Below are positions 1 to 9,248 of a stretch of 64,000 nucleotides of DNA, one piece after another (the first letter of the stretch is position 1; each line of letters starts with the position of its first letter). This stretch comes from Caballeronia hypogeia. GTDB taxonomy: Bacteria; Pseudomonadota; Gammaproteobacteria; Burkholderiales; Burkholderiaceae. Made by a program: the position numbers and the translations under genes. The stretch lies in NCBI RefSeq assembly GCF_001544875.2, contig NZ_FCOA02000035.1, positions 16,534 through 80,533 of the forward strand, read 5' to 3'. The notes under the pieces were generated by a model, which worked only from the letters and a program-made list of their open reading frames with translations, made no database searches and was not told where the DNA came from.

Positions 1-1
1 A

Positions 2-1507
2 CTCGAACTACGCGGCATCGACAAGCGCTTCGCCGGCGTCCATGCATTGCAGGACGTGAACCTCACCCTCTATCCGGGCGAGGTTCACGCGCTAATGGGA
101 CAGAACGGCGCGGGCAAGTCGACGCTCATCAAGGTGCTGACCGGCGTCGTGAGTCTCGACGCCGGCGAGATCGTGCTCGACGGTCGCGCGATTCGCCCGG
201 ACTCCCCGCTGGACGCGCAGAAGCTCGGCATCAGCACGGTCTATCAGGAAGTGAATCTCTGCCCTAACCTTTCGGTGGCGGAGAACATCTTCGCCGGGTA
301 CTTTCCGCGCCGTGGCGCGCTGCACGGCTTTCGCATCGACTGGGACGCGACCAACCGGCAGGCGCGCGAGCTGCTCGAACGCGTCGGACTCGATATCGAC
401 GTGACGCGCGTGCTGACGAGTTATCCGGTCGCGGTTCAGCAGATGGTGGCGATTGCGCGGGCGCTGAAGCTCTCATCGAAAGTATTGATTCTCGACGAAC
501 CCACCTCCAGTCTCGACGAAGACGAAGTGCGCCGGCTCTTCGACGTGCTGCGTCGTCTGCGCGGCGAAGGGCTGGCGATTCTTTTCGTCACGCACTTTCT
601 GAATCAGGTCTATGCGATCTCGGATCGCATCACCGTGTTGCGCAACAGCCGGCGCGTAGGCGAATGGCGCGCGAGCGAACTCGGCACGCAAGCGCTCATC
701 GCCGCGATGCTCGGGCGTGAGCTTGCCGCCGCGCAAGCGCGCCAGGCGCCGCCCGACGAAACGGACGCCAGCGCAACGGACACCGCCTTGCTCGAAGCGG
801 TGCGTCTCGGTCAGAAAGGACAGTTGCAGCCGCTCGATCTGCGCGTGCGCGCGGGCGAAGTGATCGGCGTGGCGGGCTTGCTCGGCTCCGGGCGCACCGA
901 GCTCGCGAAGCTGCTGTTCGGTCTGGAAAAACCCGATGAAGGCGAATTGCGCATGGAGGGCGAGAGCGTGTCGTTCGCGACGCCCGCGCAGGCGATCCGT
1001 CACGGCATCGCGTTTTGTCCCGAGGAGCGCAAGGCCGATGGCATCGTGGCGGAGCTGTCGCTGCGCGAGAACATTGCGCTTGCGTTACAGGCGCGCATGG
1101 GCGCGCGGCGCTGCCTCACGCGCGCCGAACAAAACGCGCTCGCGGAGCGTTTCGTTCACGCGCTCGGCATCAAGGCCGCGACGCTCGACATGCCCATCGG
1201 TCTGTTATCCGGCGGCAATCAGCAGAAGGCGCTCATCGCGCGATGGCTCGCCACCGAACCGCGCCTACTGATCCTCGACGAGCCCACACGCGGCATCGAC
1301 GTCGCCGCGAAGCAGGAAATCATGGACGAGATACTCAGGCTCGCGGCGACGGGCATGGCGGTGCTGTTCATCTCGTCGGAGATATCGGAGGTGGTGCGTA
1401 TAGCGAATCGCATCGTCGTGTTGCGCGACCGGCGCAAGGTCGGCGAACTGCCGGCCGGCACGAGCGAGGACACCGTGTGCGAAATGATCGGAGCCGAACA
1501 TGGATGA
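2..1507 (+). CDS. ytfR: Sugar ABC transporter ATP-binding protein, galactofuranose type (YtfR-like), 5' end cut by the window
   Basis: ATPase that powers uptake of a sugar (galactofuranose in the E. coli Ytf system) through the two permeases that follow. The frame is open from base 2, so the true start lies outside the window. Two ATP-binding cassettes are fused in tandem, as in RbsA/XylG/YtfR: Walker A GQNGAGKST and Walker B LILDEPTSS in the first half, then a degenerate Walker A (GLLGSGRTE), signature LSGGNQQK and Walker B LILDEPTRG in the second. It overlaps the next gene by 8 bases, which indicates one operon. The binding-protein gene is presumably upstream. The sugar assignment rests on the permease pair; the ATPase alone could serve ribose or another pentose. 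Confidence 0.9.
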   Translation, partial: LELRGIDKRFAGVHALQDVNLTLYPGEVHALMGQNGAGKSTLIKVLTGVVSLDAGEIVLDGRAIRPDSPLDAQKLGISTVYQEVNLCPNLSVAENIFAGYFPRRGALHGFRIDWDATNRQARELLERVGLDIDVTRVLTSYPVAVQQMVAIARALKLSSKVLILDEPTSSLDEDEVRRLFDVLRRLRGEGLAILFVTHFLNQVYAISDRITVLRNSRRVGEWRASELGTQALIAAMLGRELAAAQARQAPPDETDASATDTALLEAVRLGQKGQLQPLDLRVRAGEVIGVAGLLGSGRTELAKLLFGLEKPDEGELRMEGESVSFATPAQAIRHGIAFCPEERKADGIVAELSLRENIALALQARMGARRCLTRAEQNALAERFVHALGIKAATLDMPIGLLSGGNQQKALIARWLATEPRLLILDEPTRGIDVAAKQEIMDEILRLAATGMAVLFISSEISEVVRIANRIVVLRDRRKVGELPAGTSEDTVCEMIGAEHG

Positions 1508-2558
1508 CACCGTGCAACGTGGAATGCTGCGGCAGGCGATGGAGCACCGGCTCGGCTGGCCCATCGTCACGCTGGTGTTGCTGCTCGCGTTGAACGCCGC
1601 GTTCAATCCGGGCTTTCTGCATGTGGAATGGCGCAACGGGCATGTCTACGGCAGTCTCGTCGATATCCTGAATCGCGCGGCGCCGCTCGCGGTCGTCGCG
1701 CTCGGCATGACCATCGTGATCGCGACGCGCGGCATCGATATCTCCGTGGGCGCGGTCGTCGCGATTGCGGGTGCGGTCGCGGCATGGGCGATCGGCGGCT
1801 CGATCGCCGGCAACGTCACGCGCTTTCCGCTGCCGCTGGTCATCGTCGCGGCGCTCGGCGTCGCGTTGCTGTGCGGCTTCTGGAACGGCGTGCTCGTTGC
1901 GCGCGCGGGCATGCAGCCGATCATCGCGACGCTCATTCTGATGGTCGCGGGACGCGGCATCGCGCAACTCATCACCGGCGGGCAGATCATCACGATCTAC
2001 TACACGCCCTACTTCTTTTTCGGCGGCGGCTATCTGCTCGGCCTGCCGACTTCGATATGGATCGTCGCGCTCGTGTTCGCGCTGCTCTATCTCGCGATCA
2101 CGCGCACGGCGCTCGGGCTGTTTCTTCAGGCGATCGGGATCAATCCCACCGCTGCGCGCGTCGCGGGCGTGCAGGCCAGACGCCTCACGCTCGGCGCGTA
2201 TGCATTCAGCGGTTTGTGCGCGGGCGTGGCGGGCATTCTGATCAGCTCGAACGTGAAGAGCGCCGATGGCAACAACGCGGGCCTGCTGCTCGAACTCGAC
2301 GCGATTCTCGCCGTCACGCTCGGCGGCACCGCGCTCACGGGCGGGCGTTTCACGCTCGCGGGCAGCGTGATCGGCGCACTCATCATCCAGACGCTCACGT
2401 ATCTGATCTATTCGCTCGGCGTGCCGCCGGAAGTGAATCTCGTCGTGAAGGCGATCGTCGTTTTCGCGGTCATGATGCTGCAATCGGGCGAGTTTCGCGC
2501 GACTGTAGCGAAGTTCGCGCGACGGCCCGCGCGTGGCGGCAGCGAGGTGCGCCGATGA
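1500..2558 (+). CDS. ytfT: Sugar ABC transporter permease, YtfT-like
   Basis: First of two inner-membrane permeases of the sugar importer, 352 residues and almost entirely hydrophobic segments. It carries the BPD_transp_2 signatures of this family, such as VIATRGIDISVGAVVAI and the late LELDAILAVTLGGTALTGG. The order ATPase, permease, permease and the specific resemblance to E. coli YtfT (INRAAP-type start region, MVAGRGIAQLITGGQI) point to the galactofuranose system rather than ribose or arabinose systems, which have one permease gene. The start overlaps the end of the ATPase gene and the stop overlaps the next start (ATGA), so translation is probably coupled along the operon. Confidence 0.9.
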   Translation: MDDTVQRGMLRQAMEHRLGWPIVTLVLLLALNAAFNPGFLHVEWRNGHVYGSLVDILNRAAPLAVVALGMTIVIATRGIDISVGAVVAIAGAVAAWAIGGSIAGNVTRFPLPLVIVAALGVALLCGFWNGVLVARAGMQPIIATLILMVAGRGIAQLITGGQIITIYYTPYFFFGGGYLLGLPTSIWIVALVFALLYLAITRTALGLFLQAIGINPTAARVAGVQARRLTLGAYAFSGLCAGVAGILISSNVKSADGNNAGLLLELDAILAVTLGGTALTGGRFTLAGSVIGALIIQTLTYLIYSLGVPPEVNLVVKAIVVFAVMMLQSGEFRATVAKFARRPARGGSEVRR

Positions 2559-3592
2559 ACTCGGGCCTGCCCAAGCCGCGCAGCGTGACGCTCACGCCTC
2601 CACGCGACGGCCACGCTTCATCACGCAAGCTCTCGCAGAGCCGCTACTTGCCGCTCGCCGCGACGATCTCGCTGTTCATCGTCGTCTCGGTGGTCGGCTC
2701 GGTCATGTACACCGGCTTCTTTTCGCCGCAGGTGTTCCTCAACCTGCTGATCGACAATGCGTTTCTGATCGTCGTCGCGGTGGGCGAGACGTTCGTCATT
2801 CTGTCGGGCGGCATCGACCTGTCGGTGGGATCGATCATCGCGCTCACGACGATGGTGTCCGCCGCGCTCGTCGAAAAAGCGGGCTGGCATCCGCTCGTGG
2901 TGATTCCGCTCGTGCTCGCGATGGGCACCGCGTTCGGCACGCTGATGGGCTGGCTGATCGCGCGCTTTCGCCTGCAGCCGTTCATCGTCACGCTGGCGGG
3001 CATGTTCCTCGCGCGCGGGCTGTGCTATCTCATCAGCATAGATTCGATCAGCATCACCGATCCCTGGTACGCCACCGTCTCGCAGATTCGCATACCGGTG
3101 ATGAGCGGCGCGTCGCTTTCGATCGGCGCGGTGATCGCGCTCATCGTGCTCGCGGCCGCCGTGTTCGTCGCGCATTACACGCCGTTCGGGCGCACCATCT
3201 ACGCGGTCGGCGGCAATCCGCATTCCGCGCTGCTGATGGGCCTGCCGGTGAACGCGGCGACCATCGGCGCGTATGCGTTTTCGGGTTTCTGCTCGGCGCT
3301 CGGCGGCGTGCTGTTCACGTTCTACATGCTCTCCGGCTATGGCCTGCACGCAATGGGCCTCGAACTCGATGCGATCGCCTCGGTCGTGATCGGCGGAACC
3401 TTGCTCACGGGCGGCGTCGGCTATGTGATCGGCACGCTGTTCGGCGTGCTGCTGCTAGGCATCATCCAGACACTGATTTCGTTCGACGGCTCGCTCAGTT
3501 CGTGGTGGACCAAGATTGCGGTCGGCGCGCTGCTGCTCGTGTTCTGCCTGTCGCAGCGCGCGTTCGGCGATCGAACGGCCGTCAGGCGCTGA
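2555..3592 (+). CDS. yjfF: Sugar ABC transporter permease, YjfF-like
   Basis: Second permease of the importer, 345 residues. The start is the ATG inside the ATGA overlap with the preceding gene; the frame stays open upstream but that stretch is Arg-rich read-through. Family motifs seen: ETFVILSGGIDLSVGSIIAL, IASVVIGGTLLTGGVGYVIG and the C-terminal FDGSLSSWWTKIAVG, which closely matches E. coli YjfF. The N-terminus has about 30 extra polar residues before the first membrane segment. It is followed after 3 bases by a GntR-type regulator, so regulator and transporter are probably co-transcribed. Confidence 0.9.
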   Translation: MNSGLPKPRSVTLTPPRDGHASSRKLSQSRYLPLAATISLFIVVSVVGSVMYTGFFSPQVFLNLLIDNAFLIVVAVGETFVILSGGIDLSVGSIIALTTMVSAALVEKAGWHPLVVIPLVLAMGTAFGTLMGWLIARFRLQPFIVTLAGMFLARGLCYLISIDSISITDPWYATVSQIRIPVMSGASLSIGAVIALIVLAAAVFVAHYTPFGRTIYAVGGNPHSALLMGLPVNAATIGAYAFSGFCSALGGVLFTFYMLSGYGLHAMGLELDAIASVVIGGTLLTGGVGYVIGTLFGVLLLGIIQTLISFDGSLSSWWTKIAVGALLLVFCLSQRAFGDRTAVRR

Positions 3593-3595
3593 CAT

Positions 3596-4318
3596 ATGGA
3601 CTATCGCCATCTGCAACCTCGCAAGAGCATGCACGCGCGCATCGTGCAGGAGCTCGGCATCGAGATCGTGAGCGGCAGGCTGCAACCGGGCGACCGCCTG
3701 CCCGCCGAAGCGAAGCTATGCGAGGCCTATGGCGTGAGCCGTCCGGTGCTGCGCGAGGCGACGCGCGTGCTGGTCGCGAAAGGGCTCGTGCTGTCGAAGC
3801 CGCGTCTTGGCAGCGTCGTGCGTCCGCGCGACGAATGGCACACGCTCGACCCGGACGTGCTCTTCTGGACCATCAACAGCGTGCATGAGGGCGAGTTCTT
3901 TAGCTCGTTGCTGGTGGTGCGCAGGATCATCGAGCCTGCGGCGGCCGCGCTCGCGGCATCGAACGCGACCGACGACGATCTCGTGCGCATACGCGCGGCG
4001 TATGAACGCATGTCGCACGCTCATACGCCCGAGGAATTGCTCGCGCCCGATCTGGAGTTTCATCGCGCGATCATGACGGCGACGCATAACGACATGCTCA
4101 TGTACATCGGTCACATGCTGACGCTCGCGTTGTCCGAGTCGATCAAGCTGACAAGCCGCCATCCCGATACGCACGCGTTGTCCCTGCCACGGCACAAGGC
4201 CATTCTCACCGCGATCACGAATCGCGATTCGCTCGGCGCGCGACATGCGAGTCTCGTGCAACTCGACAACGCGCAAGCCGATGCGGAGAGCGTTCTGTCC
4301 GCGGTGTATCAGGAATAG
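3596..4318 (+). CDS. FadR-subfamily GntR transcriptional regulator of the sugar operon
   Basis: DNA-binding repressor-type protein of 240 residues. Residues about 8-75 form the GntR winged helix (SGRLQPGDRLPAEAKLCEAYGVSRPVLREA), and residues about 95-230 form an all-helical FCD ligand domain with its metal-type residues (LEFHRAIMTATHND). Its start lies 3 bases after the last permease gene, so it is the promoter-distal gene of the importer operon and probably responds to a sugar or sugar acid taken up by it. The stop is one base from the stop of the convergent gene at 4320. The operator cannot be placed because the operon promoter is outside the window. Confidence 0.88.
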   Translation: MDYRHLQPRKSMHARIVQELGIEIVSGRLQPGDRLPAEAKLCEAYGVSRPVLREATRVLVAKGLVLSKPRLGSVVRPRDEWHTLDPDVLFWTINSVHEGEFFSSLLVVRRIIEPAAAALAASNATDDDLVRIRAAYERMSHAHTPEELLAPDLEFHRAIMTATHNDMLMYIGHMLTLALSESIKLTSRHPDTHALSLPRHKAILTAITNRDSLGARHASLVQLDNAQADAESVLSAVYQE

Positions 4319-4319
4319 T

Positions 4320-5486
4320 TCAGGAGTAGGCGCGACGCCGTGTGTTCTCGTTCAGCGCGTCCTTCAGCGCATCGAGCGGCCATTGCTCATCGAGCGCCTG
4401 CCGCAGCATGGCTTGCTGACTCTTTGGCGCAAGACCGCCCACAGGCGGATCGCGATCCAGATTCGTCGGGAATGCATAGCCTTCCGCGCATGATGCGATA
4501 ACGGCATCGATCTGCGCATCGTTCAGGCGGCCCGTCGACTTGTCATCGAGAAGCACCGGATAGACCGCTTCGCACATGCGCGCGCGATCGACCGTTTCCA
4601 TCGCCCGCCCATATGCAGACGACACTTGCAGCAGGTTCGCCATGCGCTGCACGTCATGCGTGCGATTCGCGCCGGCCGCATGAAAGAGCGCGGGGCTGAA
4701 GAACAGCGCGTCCCCTTTCGATAAGGGCAACTGCACATGATGCGCTTCGAAGTATGCGCGAAAGTCCGCGCGCCGCCACGCGAGATAACCAGGCGCATAG
4801 CGTTGCGAGAACGGCAGCAACTTGGTCGGCCCGCTTTCCACCGGCATGTCGCTGTGGGCGACCGCTCCCTGCAGCGTGAGAAACGGCGACATGACATGTA
4901 CATGCGCCGGATAGCGCTGCACTTCATCCGCCCTCTGAAAACCCAGGTGATAGTCGCGATGCGCTTCCTGCGCCGCGCCGCCGGGACGCACCACATTGAC
5001 CTGCGAGGTCATCTGGAATCCCGGCCCGAGCCAAGCCTGCGCCGCGCATTCGATGAACTGGTTCGAAAAGTAACGCGCGAATACACGCGGCGCGTGCAGA
5101 CAGAGCTTTTCCTGCGCGTTCCAGATGCGGTCGTTCGCGCCGGCCTTCGCGAAGTGATCCGCGCCGCTCGTGCCTTGTTCGCGCTCCTCCCGGATGATCG
5201 ATTCGAAGATCGCGGTGGCTTCATCGACGGGAGCGAGATCCGCATACGCATGTTTGAGCACGAACACGCCCGCGCCGTCGCGCAACGCGCTCGCCCACTC
5301 CGATTGCAACGCCATGCGCTGCGACGGATCGTTCAACGCATCGGCGAGCACGGCGCAATCGTAGAGCGGAATGTTCTTCTGCACGTCCGCTGCGAAAGTG
5401 AGATCTGTATGCGTACCGCGCTCGATTTGTTGCGCAAACTCATCGAGCGAACAGCCGCTTTCCATGTACCAGTTCGTGTCGTTCAT
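4320..5486 (-). CDS. Phytanoyl-CoA dioxygenase (PhyH) family protein
   Basis: Probable Fe(II)/2-oxoglutarate-dependent oxygenase of 388 residues. The 2-His-1-carboxylate site is visible as EAHRDYHLG (His-x-Asp) and a distal His in FFSPALFHAAGANRTHD, followed by an Arg suited to bind 2-oxoglutarate. Start chosen at MNDTNWYMESG because GGAG lies about 8 bases upstream; the upstream extension has no ribosome site. It stands alone on this strand, converging on the GntR gene with one base between stops. The substrate is unknown; members hydroxylate varied small molecules. I see no signal peptide, so it should act in the cytoplasm. Confidence 0.75.
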   Translation of the reverse strand: MNDTNWYMESGCSLDEFAQQIERGTHTDLTFAADVQKNIPLYDCAVLADALNDPSQRMALQSEWASALRDGAGVFVLKHAYADLAPVDEATAIFESIIREEREQGTSGADHFAKAGANDRIWNAQEKLCLHAPRVFARYFSNQFIECAAQAWLGPGFQMTSQVNVVRPGGAAQEAHRDYHLGFQRADEVQRYPAHVHVMSPFLTLQGAVAHSDMPVESGPTKLLPFSQRYAPGYLAWRRADFRAYFEAHHVQLPLSKGDALFFSPALFHAAGANRTHDVQRMANLLQVSSAYGRAMETVDRARMCEAVYPVLLDDKSTGRLNDAQIDAVIASCAEGYAFPTNLDRDPPVGGLAPKSQQAMLRQALDEQWPLDALKDALNENTRRRAYS

Positions 5487-5550
5487 GTCTCGCTCCGCTT
5501 TCGAACAAGCATAACGGCTTTGGCGCGGCACGAACCATCATAAACACCTC

Positions 5551-5603
5551 AAAAAACCATCAAGAACGGCCGACCGTCCCGATGCGATCCGAGACGACCG
5601 GCC
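5551..5603 (-). terminator. Rho-independent terminator of the beta-glucosidase gene
   Basis: An 11-bp stem (arms 5568-5578 and 5593-5603, all positions paired if two G-U pairs are allowed) is followed on the minus strand by a U-rich tail, the complement of the A-run at 5551-5556. It lies just past the stop of the GH3 gene. Confidence 0.6.
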
Positions 5604-5616
5604 ACACGCGCAGCGC

Positions 5617-7866
5617 TTACTTCCCGACCGACAACGCCGAATTCAGCGACAGGTTATCCGATGCATTGCCCACCATCACCTGATACTGACCGCCCGCCGT
5701 CTTCCACTGCTGCGAGGCCGTGTCCCACGTGCCGAGCGGATGGCTCGCCGCGTTCGGATCGATGACGATCTGCACCGTCTTCTTCTCACCCGGCGCGAGC
5801 ATGACCTTCTGGAAGCCGACGAGGCGCTTCGGCGGCTGCCCGAGACCCGCCGGCAAGGACAGATACACCTGCGGCACTTCCGCGCCGGCGACCTTGCCGC
5901 TGTTCTCGACATCGACCGATACGGTGACGGGCTTCGTGCCATCCGACGACTGCGGGCTCACCTGCAGGTTCGACATCTTGAAGCTCGTGTACGACAGACC
6001 GTGCCCGAACGCGAACAACGGCTTCACGTTCTGCGCGTCGTACCAGCGATAGCCAATCTGCAAGCCTTCCGAATACGTGACGGTCGGCTGGCCGTTGACG
6101 GTCACGCCCGGATATTGCGCGGGCGTGTTCGCGGGCCAGTCGCCTGACTTCTTCGGGAACGTGACGGGCAGCTTGCCCGACGGATTCGCCATGCCGAACA
6201 CGAGATTCGCCATGATGTTGCCGTCCTCCTGTCCGGGGAACCACGTTTCCAGCACGGCGGGCGCCTGATCGATCCACGGCATCAGCGCGGACGCGTTGTC
6301 CTTCATCACGACCGCCGTGCGCGGGTTCGCCGCCGCCACGGCCGCGATGATCGCGTCCTGATTGTTCGACAATTCGATGCTCGGGCGATCCGCGCCCTCC
6401 TCCGCGATGGTGCCGGCCAGCACGATCACGACGTCGGCCTGCTTCGCCGCATCGACGGCCGCGGCGAGATTGCTGTTGTCGTCCGCGACGATCGTGAGGT
6501 TCGCGCTCGCCGGCGATCCCGCCTGCTTCAGCACGTTCTGCACGCCTTCGAGCGGCGTGACCGTATAGAGCGGAATCACGTCCGAGCTGCCGCCACAGCA
6601 GCCGGACACCGCCTTGTTCGCATACGCGGCCTGGCCGATCAGCGCGACGGAGCGAATCGCTTTCGGATCAAAGGGCAGCAGGTCGTTCGTGTTCTTGAGC
6701 AGCACGGCGGACTGCTCGCCGATCGCACGCGCAATGGCGCCATCGCCCGCCTGATCGATCGCCGTCTGCGTGACGGGCCTGTCGAAGATGCCGAGCCTGA
6801 ACATCTGCGTGTAGCGGCGGCCGAGCGCGGTGTCGATATTCGACTGCGTGATCTGCCCCGCCGAAAGCGCCGCGTTGATCTTCGCGGGCGTCCACCACGC
6901 GGTGAGCGGCGCGACATCGATGCCCGGCATTTCGTTGTCGAGACCCGCGAGCATGGTGTTCGCCGTGCTGTGCGCCGCGAAGAAGTCCGACTGCACGTAA
7001 CCCGTGAAACCCCACTGGCCGCGCAGCACGTCTGTGAGGATATGCTTGTTCTCGCACATCGACGCGCCGTTCACCGAGTTGTACGAGCACATCACGGAAG
7101 CCACGCCGCCATCTTTCACGGCCATCTCGAACGGCACCATGTAGAGCTCGTGCAGCGTCTTGTCGTCGATGTTCTCGTTGATCGTCATGCGATTCGTTTC
7201 CTGCTCGTTCGCGACAAGATGCTTGGCCATCGCGATCACGCCGTGCGACTGAATCGCCTTGATCTCGGCGACGCCCATCGTGCCGCTCAGGATCGGGTCC
7301 TCGCCGAAGTACTCGAAGTTGCGTCCGAGCGTGGGATTGCGCGCGAGGTTCATGCCCGGACCTTCGAGCACGTGCAAGGCGAGATTGCGCGACTCGCGTC
7401 CGATCACGTCGCCGAACTGGCTGGCTACGGCCGTATCGAACGATGCGGCCACCGCCATGCCCGAAGGCAGCGCGGTCGCCTTGGCCGATGCCGGGCTCGA
7501 CAGCGAAGAGAGCGGCAATCCGGGCAAGCCCGGCGACACGCAATCGTTTTGCCCGACGCCCACGGGGCCGTTGGTCACGCGCAGCGTCGGAATCTGCAAG
7601 TCCGGTATGCCGGTGATGTGCCGCGCGCCGTAGCACGACGGAATCTCTGGCACCACGCCGGGCGTGCCGGTGAGTTGCGCGATCTTCTGCTGCGGCGTCA
7701 TCGCGGCGAGCAGGAGCGCCGTGCGCTGCTGCGGCGGCAGCGAGGTATTCATCCACGCGTGCGCATTCGACGCGGCCGGCGTGCCGCCATTGTCGTCGTG
7801 ACCGCCCCCGCAACCCGCGGCGATGAACATCGCCATGACGGCGCTCAGGATCGTACGGTTTCTCAT
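5617..7866 (-). CDS. Glycoside hydrolase family 3 beta-glucosidase, predicted lipoprotein
   Basis: Hydrolyses terminal beta-linked sugars from oligosaccharides. The start is MRNRTILSAV, with a perfect AGGAGG at 7876-7881. The first 19 residues form a lipoprotein signal ending in AAGC, so it is probably anchored to the outer membrane facing the periplasm or the surface. GH3 N-domain features include KHLVANEQETNR and the catalytic nucleophile Asp294 in YVQSDFF; the C-domain and a fibronectin type III-like tail (residues about 650-745) follow. Length 749 is usual for bacterial GH3 enzymes. It is divergent from a LacI regulator, which probably controls it; xylosidase or other beta-glycosidase activity is possible. 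Confidence 0.88.
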   Translation of the reverse strand: MRNRTILSAVMAMFIAAGCGGGHDDNGGTPAASNAHAWMNTSLPPQQRTALLLAAMTPQQKIAQLTGTPGVVPEIPSCYGARHITGIPDLQIPTLRVTNGPVGVGQNDCVSPGLPGLPLSSLSSPASAKATALPSGMAVAASFDTAVASQFGDVIGRESRNLALHVLEGPGMNLARNPTLGRNFEYFGEDPILSGTMGVAEIKAIQSHGVIAMAKHLVANEQETNRMTINENIDDKTLHELYMVPFEMAVKDGGVASVMCSYNSVNGASMCENKHILTDVLRGQWGFTGYVQSDFFAAHSTANTMLAGLDNEMPGIDVAPLTAWWTPAKINAALSAGQITQSNIDTALGRRYTQMFRLGIFDRPVTQTAIDQAGDGAIARAIGEQSAVLLKNTNDLLPFDPKAIRSVALIGQAAYANKAVSGCCGGSSDVIPLYTVTPLEGVQNVLKQAGSPASANLTIVADDNSNLAAAVDAAKQADVVIVLAGTIAEEGADRPSIELSNNQDAIIAAVAAANPRTAVVMKDNASALMPWIDQAPAVLETWFPGQEDGNIMANLVFGMANPSGKLPVTFPKKSGDWPANTPAQYPGVTVNGQPTVTYSEGLQIGYRWYDAQNVKPLFAFGHGLSYTSFKMSNLQVSPQSSDGTKPVTVSVDVENSGKVAGAEVPQVYLSLPAGLGQPPKRLVGFQKVMLAPGEKKTVQIVIDPNAASHPLGTWDTASQQWKTAGGQYQVMVGNASDNLSLNSALSVGK

Positions 7867-8058
7867 CACTTCACTCCTCCTGTTGGAATCGATTATTTGC
7901 ACGGCCATTTAATTCGTCATCCTTATCGAAAAGAGGTCTTCGATCCACACATGCGGACCGCTTGATTCACATCCGCCGAATTTCTATATCTGTGTCAGCG
8001 CCGTCCGGCGTCGTACACTCGATGCATTCGCGCGGCACGACCGCGCACGTCCACCCGA

Positions 8059-8070
8059 TTAAACGTTTTC
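8059..8070. promoter_or_regulatory. Possible LacI-family operator
   Basis: TTAAACGTTTTC contains the palindrome AAACGTTT, the AA-CG-TT core typical of LacI/GalR operators. It sits 2 bases before the chosen lacI start and within the divergent region shared with the GH3 gene, which suits autoregulation. Proposed from motif shape alone. Confidence 0.4.
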
Positions 8071-8072
8071 AC

Positions 8073-9062
8073 ATGAAAAAACCTTCGGCGACCATCCGCG
8101 ACGTCGCGGCGCTGTCCGGCGTTTCCGTCGCGACCGTGTCCAAGTACATCAACGGCACTAAACGCTTCACCGAACCGGTCGAGGCCAAGCTCAAGGCCGC
8201 GATCGAGGAGCTCGGCTATCAGTCGAATCCGCTCGCCCGTTCGATGGTGACGAAGCAGACGCGCACCATCGGTCTCACGATCCTCGACATCAGCAATCCG
8301 CATTTCACCAACGTCGTGAAGGGCGCGAACCGCGTGGCGCTCAAGCACAATTACACGCTGCTGCTCGTCGATGTCGACGAGAACCAGGCGCGCGAACGGC
8401 CGCTCGTCGAAGCGCTCGCGCGCCGCGTCGACGGGTTGATCCTGAGTTCGCGCCTGCCCGAGGAAGAGTCGCAATGGCTGCTCGACCTCGACAAGCCCGT
8501 GGTCCTGCTCAGGCGCAGCGACAAGCTGCCCATTCCGAGCGTCGGAATCGACAACCGGCTCGCCACCTTCATGCTCACTCGTCATCTCCTCGATCTCGGT
8601 CATCGCAACTTCGCGTATCTGGGCTTCGGGCAGGCGCGCATCAACGACGAGCGCATTGCCGGCGTGCGCGATTGCCTGGCCGAAGCCGGGCTCGAACTCG
8701 ATGTACACGACGCACACGCGCCGACCACGCGCGCCGGCGAGCACGCGTGCTCTCGCGTGATGCTCGGGCCGCGCCGCCCGCAGGCGGTCATCTGCTACAA
8801 CGATCTCATTGCGCTCGGCTTCATCAAGGCGGCCACGGCGCTCGGCATCAACGTGCCGCGCGATGTCGCGGTAACCGGCATCGACAACGTGCCTTACGGC
8901 GAAATCTCCGCGCCTTCACTTACGAGCGTCGATACGCAGAGCGAAACCATGGGCGAGATCGCGATGCAGAAGCTCATCGACGCGCTCTCCGGCAAGGAAG
9001 AGATCGAGCATGTGACCATCGAGCCGTGTCTGATCGTGCGCGAATCGACGCATACCGCGTGA
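8073..9062 (+). CDS. LacI-family transcriptional regulator
   Basis: Repressor-type sugar-responsive regulator, 329 residues. Residues 1-50 hold the LacI helix-turn-helix and hinge (TIRDVAALSGVSVATVSKYINGTKRF); residues about 60-325 form a periplasmic-binding-protein-like sugar domain (VDGLILSSRLP, VTGIDNVPYGEISAPSLTSV). The ATG at 8073 was chosen because it puts the HTH at the usual distance from the N-terminus; the frame can extend to a TTG at 7962, and no clear Shine-Dalgarno precedes 8073. Divergent from the GH3 lipoprotein gene, so the ligand is probably a beta-glucoside or its monosaccharide product. Confidence 0.85.
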   Translation: MKKPSATIRDVAALSGVSVATVSKYINGTKRFTEPVEAKLKAAIEELGYQSNPLARSMVTKQTRTIGLTILDISNPHFTNVVKGANRVALKHNYTLLLVDVDENQARERPLVEALARRVDGLILSSRLPEEESQWLLDLDKPVVLLRRSDKLPIPSVGIDNRLATFMLTRHLLDLGHRNFAYLGFGQARINDERIAGVRDCLAEAGLELDVHDAHAPTTRAGEHACSRVMLGPRRPQAVICYNDLIALGFIKAATALGINVPRDVAVTGIDNVPYGEISAPSLTSVDTQSETMGEIAMQKLIDALSGKEEIEHVTIEPCLIVRESTHTA

Positions 9063-9248
9063 GTGCTTTTTTAAGGCATGAGTCTCTCCGCACGCCTCGC
9101 GCGAAGCGCAGGGCGTGTGTAAAAGATGAGAAGGGAAGCTCCCAATATCTGCTTGGGAAAACGGTTACCCAGAGTAACGATTTTTGAGATTGCTGACCAT
9201 TTTTTTCTTCTAAGGGGTTTCCCGTAAGCGTTTGCTTCGCGGCCAGGC
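9063..9248. other. AT-richer intergenic region with several short hairpins
   Basis: This 186-base gap between convergent genes holds no credible ORF. It contains GGGA-AGC-TCCC (9133-9143) overlapping CCCAA-N7-TTGGG (9141-9157), two mutually exclusive stems, then GTTAC-N5-GTAAC followed by ATTTTTG near 9173-9187. The last could end lacI transcription; the overlap could be chance. Confidence 0.3.

Noticed and set aside
5509..5520. GCATAACGGCTT upstream of the PhyH gene, identical to the left part of the 44949 palindrome
   Set aside because: Only a half-site without the matching right arm and 39 kb from the cluster; likely coincidence.
9133..9187. Overlapping hairpins as an attenuator or riboswitch
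   Set aside because: They lie between convergent gene ends with no downstream gene to control; stems are short (4-5 bp).
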